DNA of 40,831 nucleotides from Terriglobia bacterium (GTDB lineage: Bacteria > Acidobacteriota > Terriglobia > Bryobacterales > Bryobacteraceae). Positions 7,910-15,715 of this stretch are shown here, one piece after another (within the stretch, counting starts at the first letter, position 1; each line of letters opens with the position of its first letter). The position numbers were made by a program, and so were the translations under genes. The notes under the pieces were generated by a model, which worked only from the letters and a program-made list of their open reading frames with translations, did not search any database and was not told where the DNA came from. The stretch covers positions 1 to 40,831 of the forward strand of contig JANYJA010000173.1 of assembly GCA_025358575.1 (NCBI GenBank), read 5' to 3'.

Positions 7910-9289
7910 ATGTTGAAATCCACCATCTTTCGGGAATATGACATCCGCGGCGTTGCCGACGATGAGCTGCTGAGCGGCGGAATCGGGCAGCTCGGCCGCG
8001 CGCTCGGAACTCTTCTGCGCCGCACGCAAGGCAAGAATCTGATGCTCGCGCGCGATTGTCGCCTAAGCTCACCGCGCTTGCGTGATGCCCTGATTTCAGG
8101 ATTGAAAGCCAGCGGCTGCGACGTTACCGATATCGGCGTCGTGCCCACGCCTCTCCTCTATTACTCCGTCTTTCATTTCAAGGCAGCGGGCGGCGTGATG
8201 ATCACCGGCAGCCACAATCCCGCGGAGTACAACGGGTTCAAAGTAGTCGCCGGAAAATCCACCATCCACGGTGACGATATCCAGCATGTCCGCCGCCTGA
8301 TCGAGACCCAGGATTTCGAGACCGGCGAAGGCACGGAAACCACCGCCGATGCCGTCACTCCCTATGTCAACGAGATCGCGTCTAAGTTCAACTTCAATCG
8401 AAAAGTAAAAGTTGTCGTGGACGCGGGCAACGGAACTGGCGGCCCCGCCTTCTCGCGCATTCTGAAAAGGCTGAACGTGGATGCCACCGAAATGTTCTTC
8501 GAGATGGATGGCCGTTTCCCCAATCACCATCCCGACCCAACCGTCCCCAAAAATCTCGATCAGCTAGTCGCCAAGGTGCTCGAAACCGGCGCGGACTTGG
8601 GCATCGCATTTGACGGCGACGCCGACCGCATCGGCGCGGTGGACGACAAGGGAACTGTCATCTACGGCGACCAGTTGATGATCGTCTACTCGCGCGAAAT
8701 TCTGGCGCGCAAGCCCGGAGCCACGGTGATTGGCGAGGTGAAGTGTTCGCAATCGCTCTATGACGACATCAAACGCAACGGCGGCAACGGCATCATGTGG
8801 AAGACCGGCCATTCCCTCATCAAGGCCAAGATGAAGGAGACGCACGCCGAGCTGGCTGGCGAGATGAGCGGCCACATGTTCTTCGCCGACGGCTACTACG
8901 GCTTCGACGACGCCCTGTACGCCGCCTGCCGCCTGCTCGACATCGTCGCCAAATCCGGCCGCCCGCTCTCCGCGCAACTGGCCGATCTTCCGAAGACCAT
9001 GACGACCCCGGAAATCCGCGTCGACTGCGCCGATGAAGAAAAGTTCGCCGTCGTCAGCGCCGTGCTGGCGCACTTCAAAACCAAGTACGAAGTTCTCGAC
9101 GTAGACGGCGCCCGCATCAATTTCCCGCACGGCTGGGGCCTAGTCCGCGCCTCTAACACGCAGCCCGTCCTCGTCCTGCGTTTCGAAGCCACCAGCCAGG
9201 AATTGCTAACCCGCTACCGGACAGAGGTAGAGGTAGTGGTGGAGGATGTGAAAAATTCGCTTGTCGAAAATGCAAAATTAGATGGCTAG
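7910..9289 (+). CDS. manB: Phosphomannomutase/phosphoglucomutase
   Basis: This 459-residue alpha-D-phosphohexomutase interconverts hexose 6- and 1-phosphates, supplying GDP-mannose or UDP/ADP-glucose precursors. All four family loops are visible: the phosphoserine loop TGSHNPAEYNGFK (~residue 98), the magnesium loop FDGDADR (~237), the sugar-specificity loop GEMSGHMFF (~318), and the phosphate-binding RASNTQPVLVLRFEA near the C-terminus. The GEMSG form fits the dual-specificity PMM/PGM group. I chose the ATG at 7910 because the protein then starts MLKSTIFREYDIRG, the conserved start of the family. The 17 extra upstream codons overlap the divergent gene. The symbol is given by family; substrate preference is not proven. 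Confidence 0.93.
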   Translation: MLKSTIFREYDIRGVADDELLSGGIGQLGRALGTLLRRTQGKNLMLARDCRLSSPRLRDALISGLKASGCDVTDIGVVPTPLLYYSVFHFKAAGGVMITGSHNPAEYNGFKVVAGKSTIHGDDIQHVRRLIETQDFETGEGTETTADAVTPYVNEIASKFNFNRKVKVVVDAGNGTGGPAFSRILKRLNVDATEMFFEMDGRFPNHHPDPTVPKNLDQLVAKVLETGADLGIAFDGDADRIGAVDDKGTVIYGDQLMIVYSREILARKPGATVIGEVKCSQSLYDDIKRNGGNGIMWKTGHSLIKAKMKETHAELAGEMSGHMFFADGYYGFDDALYAACRLLDIVAKSGRPLSAQLADLPKTMTTPEIRVDCADEEKFAVVSAVLAHFKTKYEVLDVDGARINFPHGWGLVRASNTQPVLVLRFEATSQELLTRYRTEVEVVVEDVKNSLVENAKLDG

Positions 9290-9376
9290 ACGTGCTGCGT
9301 TTGCGATAATACGGCGCCCAAGGCACACGTCAACCGATCGCTGCATGAGAATCTAGCGGCTGAGAAGCGGCTTTCT

Positions 9377-9580
9377 CTAAGCTTTACCAGGACTTAGTTT
9401 CGCAGTCGTCTGTAGGTCTCGTTGGCGGCGCGTCACTACAACCCTTCGTTTACGCGGGTGGGCATCTCTCGTCTCGTCTGGACCAGAGCCAAGCCGAATC
9501 GCAGCACCGAAAAGCATCCCTACAATGACGGAGAGGGCGAGATAAATAAAAGCAATTATAACGATAGTTAAAGGGGCCAT
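9377..9580 (-). CDS. Small putative membrane protein
   Basis: This 67-residue ORF has one strong hydrophobic helix at residues ~3-28 followed by a basic, disordered tail. A GAGGAA ribosome binding site lies a few bases before the ATG, which is the main reason for keeping it. I recognise no family. It sits at the edge of a degenerate region, so it could be a chance ORF or a decaying gene. The positive-inside rule would put the tail in the cytoplasm. Confidence 0.4.
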   Translation of the reverse strand: MAPLTIVIIAFIYLALSVIVGMLFGAAIRLGSGPDETRDAHPRKRRVVVTRRQRDLQTTAKLSPGKA

Positions 9581-10084
9581 AGTTCCTCGATTTGTGGTCT
9601 CTGCTTGTCTTTCGGCTTGGATTCTAGAGCCCGCTCTACCAGTCGGCGGGTGAATTATAAATCCTATCCAAGCACTGTTATTGAGGAGCAGTCACCTATT
9701 GCGACTGTCTCCGAAGCCGCTTTAGTATCCGTAAAGGCGCGGTAATCGGAAAATTGATTGAGACAAACTGGCCCGTGGAATCCAGAAAAAAGTGTACAAG
9801 TTCGGCTTGGGAAGAAAGACCCACGGAGCTTTCAGGCAAAATAAAGGCGGGGTTTGCAGTATTGGCTGTGGGGTCCGTAGCGAATTGATTACTAGGAAGA
9901 CGACTAAGCCAAACGTAAGAAGCGAGTTAAAACGAGTAAAAATAAAGAGTCACGTTCCTCAAGCTCACATCCGAGGATCGACACGACGTTCCTATTATGG
10001 CGTCGATGAAATTACAGTTAAGCATGACGCCCTTTGGAATTAAGGCGGGTGTTTCCGAATTCTGGAGTGGCTGAAGAACGGACA
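9581..10084. other. About 500 bp without a supported gene
   Basis: Between the small membrane ORF and the transposase remnant I see no gene with recognisable domains. One open frame on the + strand (9792-10043) gives a basic, low-information peptide and is probably chance. The base composition is more AT-rich than in neighbouring genes. Around 9619-9650 the minus strand has a fragment that resembles the D-arm region of a tRNA but cannot be folded into one. The stretch looks like the flank of decayed mobile DNA. Confidence 0.5.
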
Positions 10085-10706
10085 AAAACGAAAGACGTAA
10101 AGTCGCTTTTGCAGCAGATCACGAAAGCGGTTCTGGAGCGAGCCTGAAGGCGAGTTCGGCGAAATCGAACTGGAGACGCCGCGGGATCGCAAGGGCGAGT
10201 TCGAGCCGCGGTTGATTAAGAAACACCACGCGCGTTTCACGGGATTCGATGACAAGGTAATGTCGCTGGTGCGTGGAACGACGACGCGCTAGGTCAGGGT
10301 CATCTGGAGGAAATATACGGCAGGTGCAGCTATGCATTGTTCACCCGATACGCAATAGCCTGAATTATGTGATGTGGAAAGACCTTCTCGGCGCGGCCGC
10401 GGACCTGAAGCCGATCTACTGGGCGGCGGATCAGGCCGAACTGGCGCTAGGTGAATTTGAGAAGAAATGGAAGAAGTACCCAGCCCTGGGAAAGCTGTGG
10501 CGCCAACCCTACTGCAACGCAGTCTGGGGAAGGCGATCAAGACGCGGGGCGCATTCCCCAGCGAAGAGGCTGCGCTGAAGCTGATTTACCTGGCAATCAC
10601 GAAGGTAGCCCAGCAGTGGCATAAGGTACAGAACTGGAAACCAGCTTTAAATTACCTCTGGAGACCGCTTGCGGGACGGATTCAAGAAGCTTTGACGGCC
10701 CCATAA
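10085..10706 (+). pseudogene. Degenerate IS256-family transposase
   Basis: Pieces of one IS256-type transposase appear in order but in different frames. They are KTKDVKSLLQQITKAVLERA from 10085; then, after a deletion and frame change, EFGEIELETPRDRKGEFEP and RFTGFDDKVMSL; then an internal stop before GQGHLEEIYG. Next comes CIVHPIRNSLNYVMWKDL (~10340-10400), and finally KAIKTRGAFPSEEAALKLIY with NWKPALNY (to ~10690). A normal transposase of this family has about 400 residues. Here the segments carrying the DDE catalytic residues are all missing, so it cannot be active. I could not identify terminal inverted repeats. It marks an old insertion followed by several deletions. Confidence 0.85.
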
Positions 10707-10846
10707 AGGCAAACCAATCAGCGCTCACCAGCAAGATGAGCTTAAGGGCGATTTTCTGCGAAGAACAACCCGAGCACTAGCGAGCTCGCGTGGCGGCGTC
10801 AATTATCAAAGCGCTGAGTCTAATTAAGTTCGCCGCATCATCCGGC

Positions 10847-11065
10847 TCAAGCCGTATAATCGACCTCAACCACTCCAGCAAAATTCGAAGGCGAGGGAAT
10901 AGCTAAGCCTTCCTCGCGCATTCCCTCAATGTGGAATTCGATCGCTTCCTGGATCAGGAGCTACGCTTCGTCTCGCGAGTCGCCCACAGAGATCACGCCG
11001 GGAAGGTCCGGAACATAGGCACCCCATGAATCGGGACCCTTCTCATAAATAACTGTGTATGTCAT
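10847..11065 (-). pseudogene. hicB: HicB-like antitoxin, broken by an in-frame stop
   Basis: From the ATG at 11065 the frame reads MTYTVIYEKGPDSWGAYVPD and continues with LPGVISVGDSRDEA. It then hits a TAG at 10961-10963 and continues in the same frame as LLIQEAIEFHIEGMREEGL to a TGA at 10847-10849. The whole 73-codon frame matches the HicB partial RNase-H-like fold (YxxxxxE...W.AYVPDLPG, then EAIEFHxEG). The single TAG falls where homologues have a coding codon, so one base change explains it. The short C-terminus lacks a DNA-binding extension. Its start overlaps the stop of the hicA remnant (ATGA), the normal arrangement of the pair. Confidence 0.82.
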
Positions 11066-11193
11066 CGGTCGTCCTTTTTTCTTTCCAGGCCGCAACTGCG
11101 CAGAATCGCTTTGAGCGTCCCAACCGGCTTCCCTTGGTCGCTTCAATCGCCAACCAGCAGTTTCCAGCAGGTGGATCAGATCCTGACCTTCAC
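11062..11193 (-). pseudogene. hicA: HicA-like toxin remnant with internal deletion
   Basis: HicA toxins are ~60-80-residue mRNA interferases with a dsRBD-like fold and a catalytic histidine. From a GTG at 11193 the sequence reads VKVR; after a one-base frameshift it continues DLIHLLETAGWRLKR. A deletion of roughly 20 codons removes the GSH region with the catalytic histidine. The C-terminal PVGTLKAILRSCGLERKKDD then follows in another frame and ends in a TGA that overlaps the hicB ATG. Both ends fit the HicA family well, so this is a decayed toxin rather than a chance ORF. Confidence 0.75.
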
Positions 11194-11358
11194 TCTCACA
11201 TAGTAACGCCCTCAGAATAAACCGTTCCGCCGATCACAGCCATCCCCCCTATTCCCCTCAACAACTTACCTCCTCCCCCGCATCCCCCTGGAGCTATAAA
11301 TCAATTAGCGGAAGCTTCCACCCTCCCGCAAATCCAACCTACCAGGAGCCATTCAAAA

Positions 11359-12096
11359 ATGTCCAGTTCCAACGCGACCAACCTGCTCAACGCGCAGCAC
11401 TCCACCGGTCCGCGCACCGAAGCCGGCAAGAAGAAATCCAGCCTGAACGCTCTCCGCCACGGCCTAACCTCTCAAGTCGTCGTCCTCCCCACCGAAGACC
11501 TCGCCGCTTACGTCGCCTTCACCGCGGAATTTCACAAGGATCTCGATCCCGTCAATGTCATCGAGAAGCAACTCGTCCAAACCCTCGCCGACACTCAGTG
11601 GCGTCTCAACCGCTGCGCCACTCTCGAATCCAATCTATATTCCGTCGCCTTTGCCGATGCCGCCGCGCTCGAAGCCAAAGCCCAGGCAGCAGAAGAATTC
11701 GAGGCACAAATGGACGCATCGTTCAACGTTCATCATGTCCAGACGCCCGAATTAGTGGACCCGAATCCCGAGCTAACCTGCGCTCTCAATACCGCCCGCG
11801 CCTTCCGCGACAACGCCGCCGCCATTCGCACACTCAGCATTCATGAGCAGCGCCTCCAGCGCACCTTCCATCAAACCTTCAAGCTCCTCCAGACCCTGCA
11901 AGCTCAGCGCAAAGCCGACGATCTCCAGAAGTTGAAGAACGCCGCCACGCTCCAGCAAGCCAGCAAACAAAAGGGCTTGCCCTACGATCCCGCCGCCGAT
12001 GGGTTTGTTTGTTCGAATGCGGAAATTGACCTCTATATCGCCTGCCAAACTCGCGTCAAAGAGGCTCAAAGCGCCGCATCCCAATTAAAGACATAG
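11359..12096 (+). CDS. Hypothetical protein with STGPRT...NALRHGL N-terminus
   Basis: The 245-residue protein opens with a motif (STGPRTEAGKKKSSLNALRH, then GLTS) that I know as the start of an uncharacterised family common in Acidobacteriota and Planctomycetes, often in many copies per genome. The rest is predicted alpha-helical, with coiled-coil-like segments around residues 60-120 and 150-200, no signal peptide and no membrane helix. An AGGAG lies about 12 nt before the ATG. It follows directly on the decayed mobile region, and the family's patchy multicopy distribution would fit a mobile association. I do not know its function. Confidence 0.8.
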   Translation: MSSSNATNLLNAQHSTGPRTEAGKKKSSLNALRHGLTSQVVVLPTEDLAAYVAFTAEFHKDLDPVNVIEKQLVQTLADTQWRLNRCATLESNLYSVAFADAAALEAKAQAAEEFEAQMDASFNVHHVQTPELVDPNPELTCALNTARAFRDNAAAIRTLSIHEQRLQRTFHQTFKLLQTLQAQRKADDLQKLKNAATLQQASKQKGLPYDPAADGFVCSNAEIDLYIACQTRVKEAQSAASQLKT

Positions 12097-12149
12097 CCTC
12101 CACTCAGCGTCTCAGCGCCTTCGCGTGCCACCCTTTAACCTGACCCTTC

Positions 12150-12155
12150 TATACT
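12150..12155 (+). promoter_or_regulatory. -10-like box upstream of the exonuclease gene
   Basis: TATACT ends 12 nt before the GTG at 12168. There is no Shine-Dalgarno sequence in between, so an almost leaderless transcript for the exonuclease-ligase operon is possible. No clear -35 box is seen. Confidence 0.35.
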
Positions 12156-12167
12156 AAAATCACCGTC

Positions 12168-13229
12168 GTGAGCGCTCTCCTCCAGGTCAACGCCAATGGT
12201 CTCTATTGCGCCGTCGGCGCCTTCTATATCGACCCTTGGCGCCCCGTCCCCCGCGCCATCGTCACCCACGCCCACTCCGACCACGCTCATTGGGGATGCG
12301 CCGCCTACCTCTGCTCCACCCCCTGCCAATCCGTGCTCCGCTCTCGCGTCGGTAGCGATAGCAATATCGAGCCGCGCCCCTACGGCGAATCGTTCGACAT
12401 CAATGGCGTCCGCATTTCCCTGCATCCCGCCGGACACATTCTCGGCTCCGCGCAAATCCGCGTCGAATCGCGCGGCGAAGTCTGGGTCGTCTCCGGCGAT
12501 TACAAACTCGAGCCCGACTCCACCTGCACGCCGTTCGAGCCGGTCCGGTGCCACACCTTCGTCACCGAATCAACCTTCGGCCTTCCCATTTATCGATGGG
12601 GCGCGCCCTCCGAAACCGCCGCCGATATGAACGCTTGGTGGAAGAGTAACCAGCAGTCTGGCAAAGCCAGCGTCCTGTTCGCCTACTCCCTCGGCAAAGC
12701 CCAGCGCGTGCTCGCCGCCATTGACCCCGCCATCGGCCCTATCTTCGGACACGGCGCCGTCGAGAAGCTTAACCGCATCTATCGCGAGACTGGAATCGCT
12801 CTTCCCGAAACGCATTACGCCGGAAGCGCCCCCGCCGCCACCGATTGGTCACGCGCCCTCATCCTCGCCCCGCCTAGCGCGCATGGCAGCACGTGGATCC
12901 GTCGCTTCGGCACCGTCTCCACCGCTTTCGCTTCGGGATGGATGCGCATCCGCGGCACGCGCCGCCGCCGTTCTATCGACCGCGGATTCGTCGTCTCCGA
13001 TCACGCCGATTGGCCCGGACTCATCACCGCCATCGACGCCACCGGAGCCGAGTGCGTGCTCGTCACGCATGGATATCGCGCGCCCCTGGTGCGCTGGCTA
13101 TGCGAGCACGGTCGCAACGCCAAAGCTCTCGAAACCCGCTACGATGGCGAGCGCGACGAAGGCACCGAGTCCGAAACTCCCGAGCCCGATTCGCCTGATC
13201 CCGACCCCATCCCCCAGGTGCCCGCTTGA
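12168..13229 (+). CDS. Ligase-associated DNA exonuclease (metallo-beta-lactamase fold)
   Basis: The 353-residue protein is a beta-CASP metallo-beta-lactamase enzyme of the bacterial ligase-associated exonuclease type. It shows the zinc motif THAHSDHAHWG near residue 30, then GHILGSAQI, VSGDYK and SDHADW near residue 285, and a C-terminal region typical of the family. The last ~35 residues are Glu/Pro/Asp-rich and probably disordered. It starts with GTG and its stop overlaps the TTG start of the DNA ligase (TTGA). In other bacteria this pair sits with an Lhr-type helicase and a PdeM-type phosphoesterase; neither is here. A role in end processing during DNA repair is known only by association. 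Confidence 0.9.
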   Translation: MSALLQVNANGLYCAVGAFYIDPWRPVPRAIVTHAHSDHAHWGCAAYLCSTPCQSVLRSRVGSDSNIEPRPYGESFDINGVRISLHPAGHILGSAQIRVESRGEVWVVSGDYKLEPDSTCTPFEPVRCHTFVTESTFGLPIYRWGAPSETAADMNAWWKSNQQSGKASVLFAYSLGKAQRVLAAIDPAIGPIFGHGAVEKLNRIYRETGIALPETHYAGSAPAATDWSRALILAPPSAHGSTWIRRFGTVSTAFASGWMRIRGTRRRRSIDRGFVVSDHADWPGLITAIDATGAECVLVTHGYRAPLVRWLCEHGRNAKALETRYDGERDEGTESETPEPDSPDPDPIPQVPA

Positions 13230-14818
13230 GAGCCTTCGCCCAACTCTTCACCGCGCTCGACGAGACCACCAAGACCAACGAGAAGATCGCCGCGCTCACC
13301 GCGTACTTCGCCTCCGTCCCGCCCGCCGACGCCGCCTGGGCCATTCACTTTCTCATCGGCCGCCGTCCCAAGCGCCTCATCGAAACGCGCAAGCTCGTCG
13401 AGTGGGCCGTCGCCGAAGCTGAAATTCCAGACTGGCTTTTCGGCGAATCCTACCAGGCCGTCGGCGACCTCGCTGAAACCATCTCGCTCCTGCTCCCCGC
13501 GCCCACCACGTCCAGCGAGCTCCCCCTGCACTATTGGGTCGAAGAGCGCCTTCTGCCTTTGAAAGAGTGGGATGACGCCAAGCGCCGTGAGTCGCTCGTT
13601 ACCGCCTGGCGCGCCATGAATGAGCGCCAGCGCTTCGTGTGGAATAAGCTCATCACCGGCGGATTTCGCGTCGGCGTTTCCCAAAGCCTCGTCGTCCGTG
13701 CCATGGCCGCCGTCAGCGGAGTCGACGCCGCCGTTCTCGCCCACCGCCTCATGGGCGATTGGATGCCGTCCGTCGAATTCTATGAACGCATCCTTGCCAA
13801 GGAATCCGCCGACGCCGACGTCAGCCGCCCCTATCCATTCTTCCTCGCCTATCCCATCGAAGGCCCCATCGATGCCCTCGGTGACATTCATCACTGGCAA
13901 GCCGAATGGAAGTGGGACGGCATCCGCGCGCAGTTGATTCGCCGCCAGTGGCGCACCTTCCTCTGGTCGCGCGGCGAAGAACTCATCACCGAACGCTTTC
14001 CCGAACTCGAAGCTCTCGGCGGCCTATTCCCCGAAGGCACCGCCGTCGATGGCGAAATTCTTCCCTGGAAGAACGGCATGCCGCTGCCCTTCGCCCAGAT
14101 GCAGCGCCGCATCGGCCGCAAAGTGCTTGGCCCCAAAATTCTTGCCGACGTGCCCGTGTCGCTGCTCGCTTACGACCTGCTCGAGTGGGGCGGGGAAGAC
14201 GTCCGCGAGCGCCCTCTCGAATGGCGGCGCGAAACGCTCGAACAGCTCGTCTCGGCAACTAAGTCCACCGGACGCATCGTCCTTTCCGAGCCTGTAAACA
14301 CCGCCTCGTGGGGAGACTTGACCACCCTTCGCCGCGAAGCTCGTGCACGCGGCGTTGAAGGTTTCATGCTTAAGCGCAAGGGCTCGTCCTACCGCGTCGG
14401 ACGCAAGCGCGGAGATTGGTGGAAGTGGAAGATCGAACCGTATTCCGTCGATGCCGTGCTCATCTACGCCCAGCCGGGAAACGGACGCCGCGCCAGCCTT
14501 TTCACCGACTACACCTTCGGAGTTTGGGATGGCGCAACACTCGTCCCCTTTGCCAAAGCCTACTCTGGACTAACCGACGAAGAAATCCGCAAAGTCGACG
14601 CCTTTATCCGCCGCAACACCATCGAGAAGTTCGGCCCCGTCCGTTCCGTGAGGCCCGAACTCGTCTTTGAGCTGGCGTTCGAAGGCATTCAGAAAAGTTC
14701 GCGCCATCGATCCGGCATCGCCGTGCGCTTCCCGCGCATGGCCCGCTGGCGCACCGATAAAAAGCCCGAAGACGCCGACACCCTCGAAACCATCCGCGCC
14801 CTTATTGCGGGCGCTTAA
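13226..14818 (+). CDS. ATP-dependent DNA ligase
   Basis: This 530-residue ligase joins nicked DNA using ATP, in addition to the NAD-dependent LigA that every bacterium needs. It has an N-terminal helical DNA-binding domain (~1-200), an adenylation domain with the nucleotidyl lysine K229 in EWKWDGIRAQ, and later motifs DGEILPW, GFMLKRKGSSY and WWKWKIEPYSVDAV. It ends in an OB-fold domain containing FELAFEGIQKSSRHRSGIAV. The start is a TTG overlapping the stop of the exonuclease gene; MRAFAQLF is the usual start of the family. The 3' end overlaps the convergent HEAT-repeat gene by 17 bp. Confidence 0.95.
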   Translation: MRAFAQLFTALDETTKTNEKIAALTAYFASVPPADAAWAIHFLIGRRPKRLIETRKLVEWAVAEAEIPDWLFGESYQAVGDLAETISLLLPAPTTSSELPLHYWVEERLLPLKEWDDAKRRESLVTAWRAMNERQRFVWNKLITGGFRVGVSQSLVVRAMAAVSGVDAAVLAHRLMGDWMPSVEFYERILAKESADADVSRPYPFFLAYPIEGPIDALGDIHHWQAEWKWDGIRAQLIRRQWRTFLWSRGEELITERFPELEALGGLFPEGTAVDGEILPWKNGMPLPFAQMQRRIGRKVLGPKILADVPVSLLAYDLLEWGGEDVRERPLEWRRETLEQLVSATKSTGRIVLSEPVNTASWGDLTTLRREARARGVEGFMLKRKGSSYRVGRKRGDWWKWKIEPYSVDAVLIYAQPGNGRRASLFTDYTFGVWDGATLVPFAKAYSGLTDEEIRKVDAFIRRNTIEKFGPVRSVRPELVFELAFEGIQKSSRHRSGIAVRFPRMARWRTDKKPEDADTLETIRALIAGA

Positions 14819-15656
14819 CAGCCGTGCGTGATCGGGCCTTCACTTTCGACACCGGAACATGTTCCAGTCTCACGCAAGCCGCCGCCGCCCGCAGACGCAC
14901 TGCCTCTTTTTTATCGTCCAGTAACTCCTCCAGCTCAGGCCGGAACGCCGGGTTGTTCTGCAGTGCCAATGAATGCACCGCCGCCGCTCGCACCGACCAG
15001 TCGTTGTCGGTAAGCGCCTCGTGTAGGGCCTTCAGTGTAGCCGCGTCATGCTCGTTTCCCAATAGCAGCGCCGCCGCCGCGCGCCCGGTCACCCCGGGGT
15101 CCGAAAGCAAACCCTGCATGGACGCCATGCCTTCCCCCGCGCCCGGAATCGGCGCGAAACCCACGCCTTCTTTCAGAGCGAACATCATCATCGTGCGCGG
15201 CGTGTGCATCATGCGCAGCGCCTCTCGCTTCTGCGTTGTGAAGAACCCTGACGACGTCTTTGTAGTCCCGCTGAGCACCGAAAGCAATGCCTGCTTCCCT
15301 TGTGCATTCTTCAGTCCCCAAAGAGCTTTTGCCGCCGTAAAACTTACTTCCGGCACCGGGTCTTTCATCGCCTTCTGCAAGTCGGCCACAGTGCGCTCGC
15401 CCTTCAGATCCACCAGGCTCGCGATGGTCGTCAACCGGACCGGCACATCCTTATCGTCCAGCATCCCTTCGAGCAAAGAGATGAACGGCTCCCGATCGGC
15501 CGCCAGACTCAGCGCCTCCACCCCTTCTTTGCGGGTATCCGGATTCTTGCTCTTCAGCGCCGTGTCCAGAATCTCGCGACTGCGCGCCCCCACATCGGGC
15601 GTCGGCGTCTGTGCAACGGCGATCACAGCGATAAAGACCAATGGCAGCGGTTTCAA
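14802..15656 (-). CDS. Secreted HEAT-repeat protein
   Basis: The 284-residue protein has a short signal peptide (MKPLPLVFIAVIAVAQT) followed by tandem HEAT-like helical repeats: residues ~30-130 (DTRKEGVEALSLA, VPVRLTTIASLVDLKG, PEVSFTAAKALWGLKN) and ~190-275 (VTGRAAAALLLGNE, WSVRAAAVHSLALQ, AVRLRAAAACVRLEH). Such repeats bind proteins; no catalytic motif is seen. I chose the TTG at 15656 because AGGAGTGAGG lies just upstream and it gives a clean signal peptide. A longer form from 15677 is possible. The gene is divergent from hpnH and convergent with the ligase. Export to the periplasm is inferred. Confidence 0.8.
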   Translation of the reverse strand: MKPLPLVFIAVIAVAQTPTPDVGARSREILDTALKSKNPDTRKEGVEALSLAADREPFISLLEGMLDDKDVPVRLTTIASLVDLKGERTVADLQKAMKDPVPEVSFTAAKALWGLKNAQGKQALLSVLSGTTKTSSGFFTTQKREALRMMHTPRTMMMFALKEGVGFAPIPGAGEGMASMQGLLSDPGVTGRAAAALLLGNEHDAATLKALHEALTDNDWSVRAAAVHSLALQNNPAFRPELEELLDDKKEAVRLRAAAACVRLEHVPVSKVKARSRTAVKRPQ

Positions 15657-15715
15657 AGGTATCCTCACTCCTGTCAAGCTTAGTACAATAAAAAGGTAAT
15701 CGGAGAGGTGTTTGA

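Noticed and set aside
9619-9650. Minus-strand fragment like a tRNA D-arm and anticodon region (CTGGTAGAGCGGGCTCTAGA)
   Set aside because: D-stem, anticodon stem and T-arm do not pair properly; at most a tRNA-derived scrap, possibly chance.
9792-10043. 83-codon open frame on the + strand
   Set aside because: Basic low-information peptide with no ribosome binding site, in degenerate DNA.
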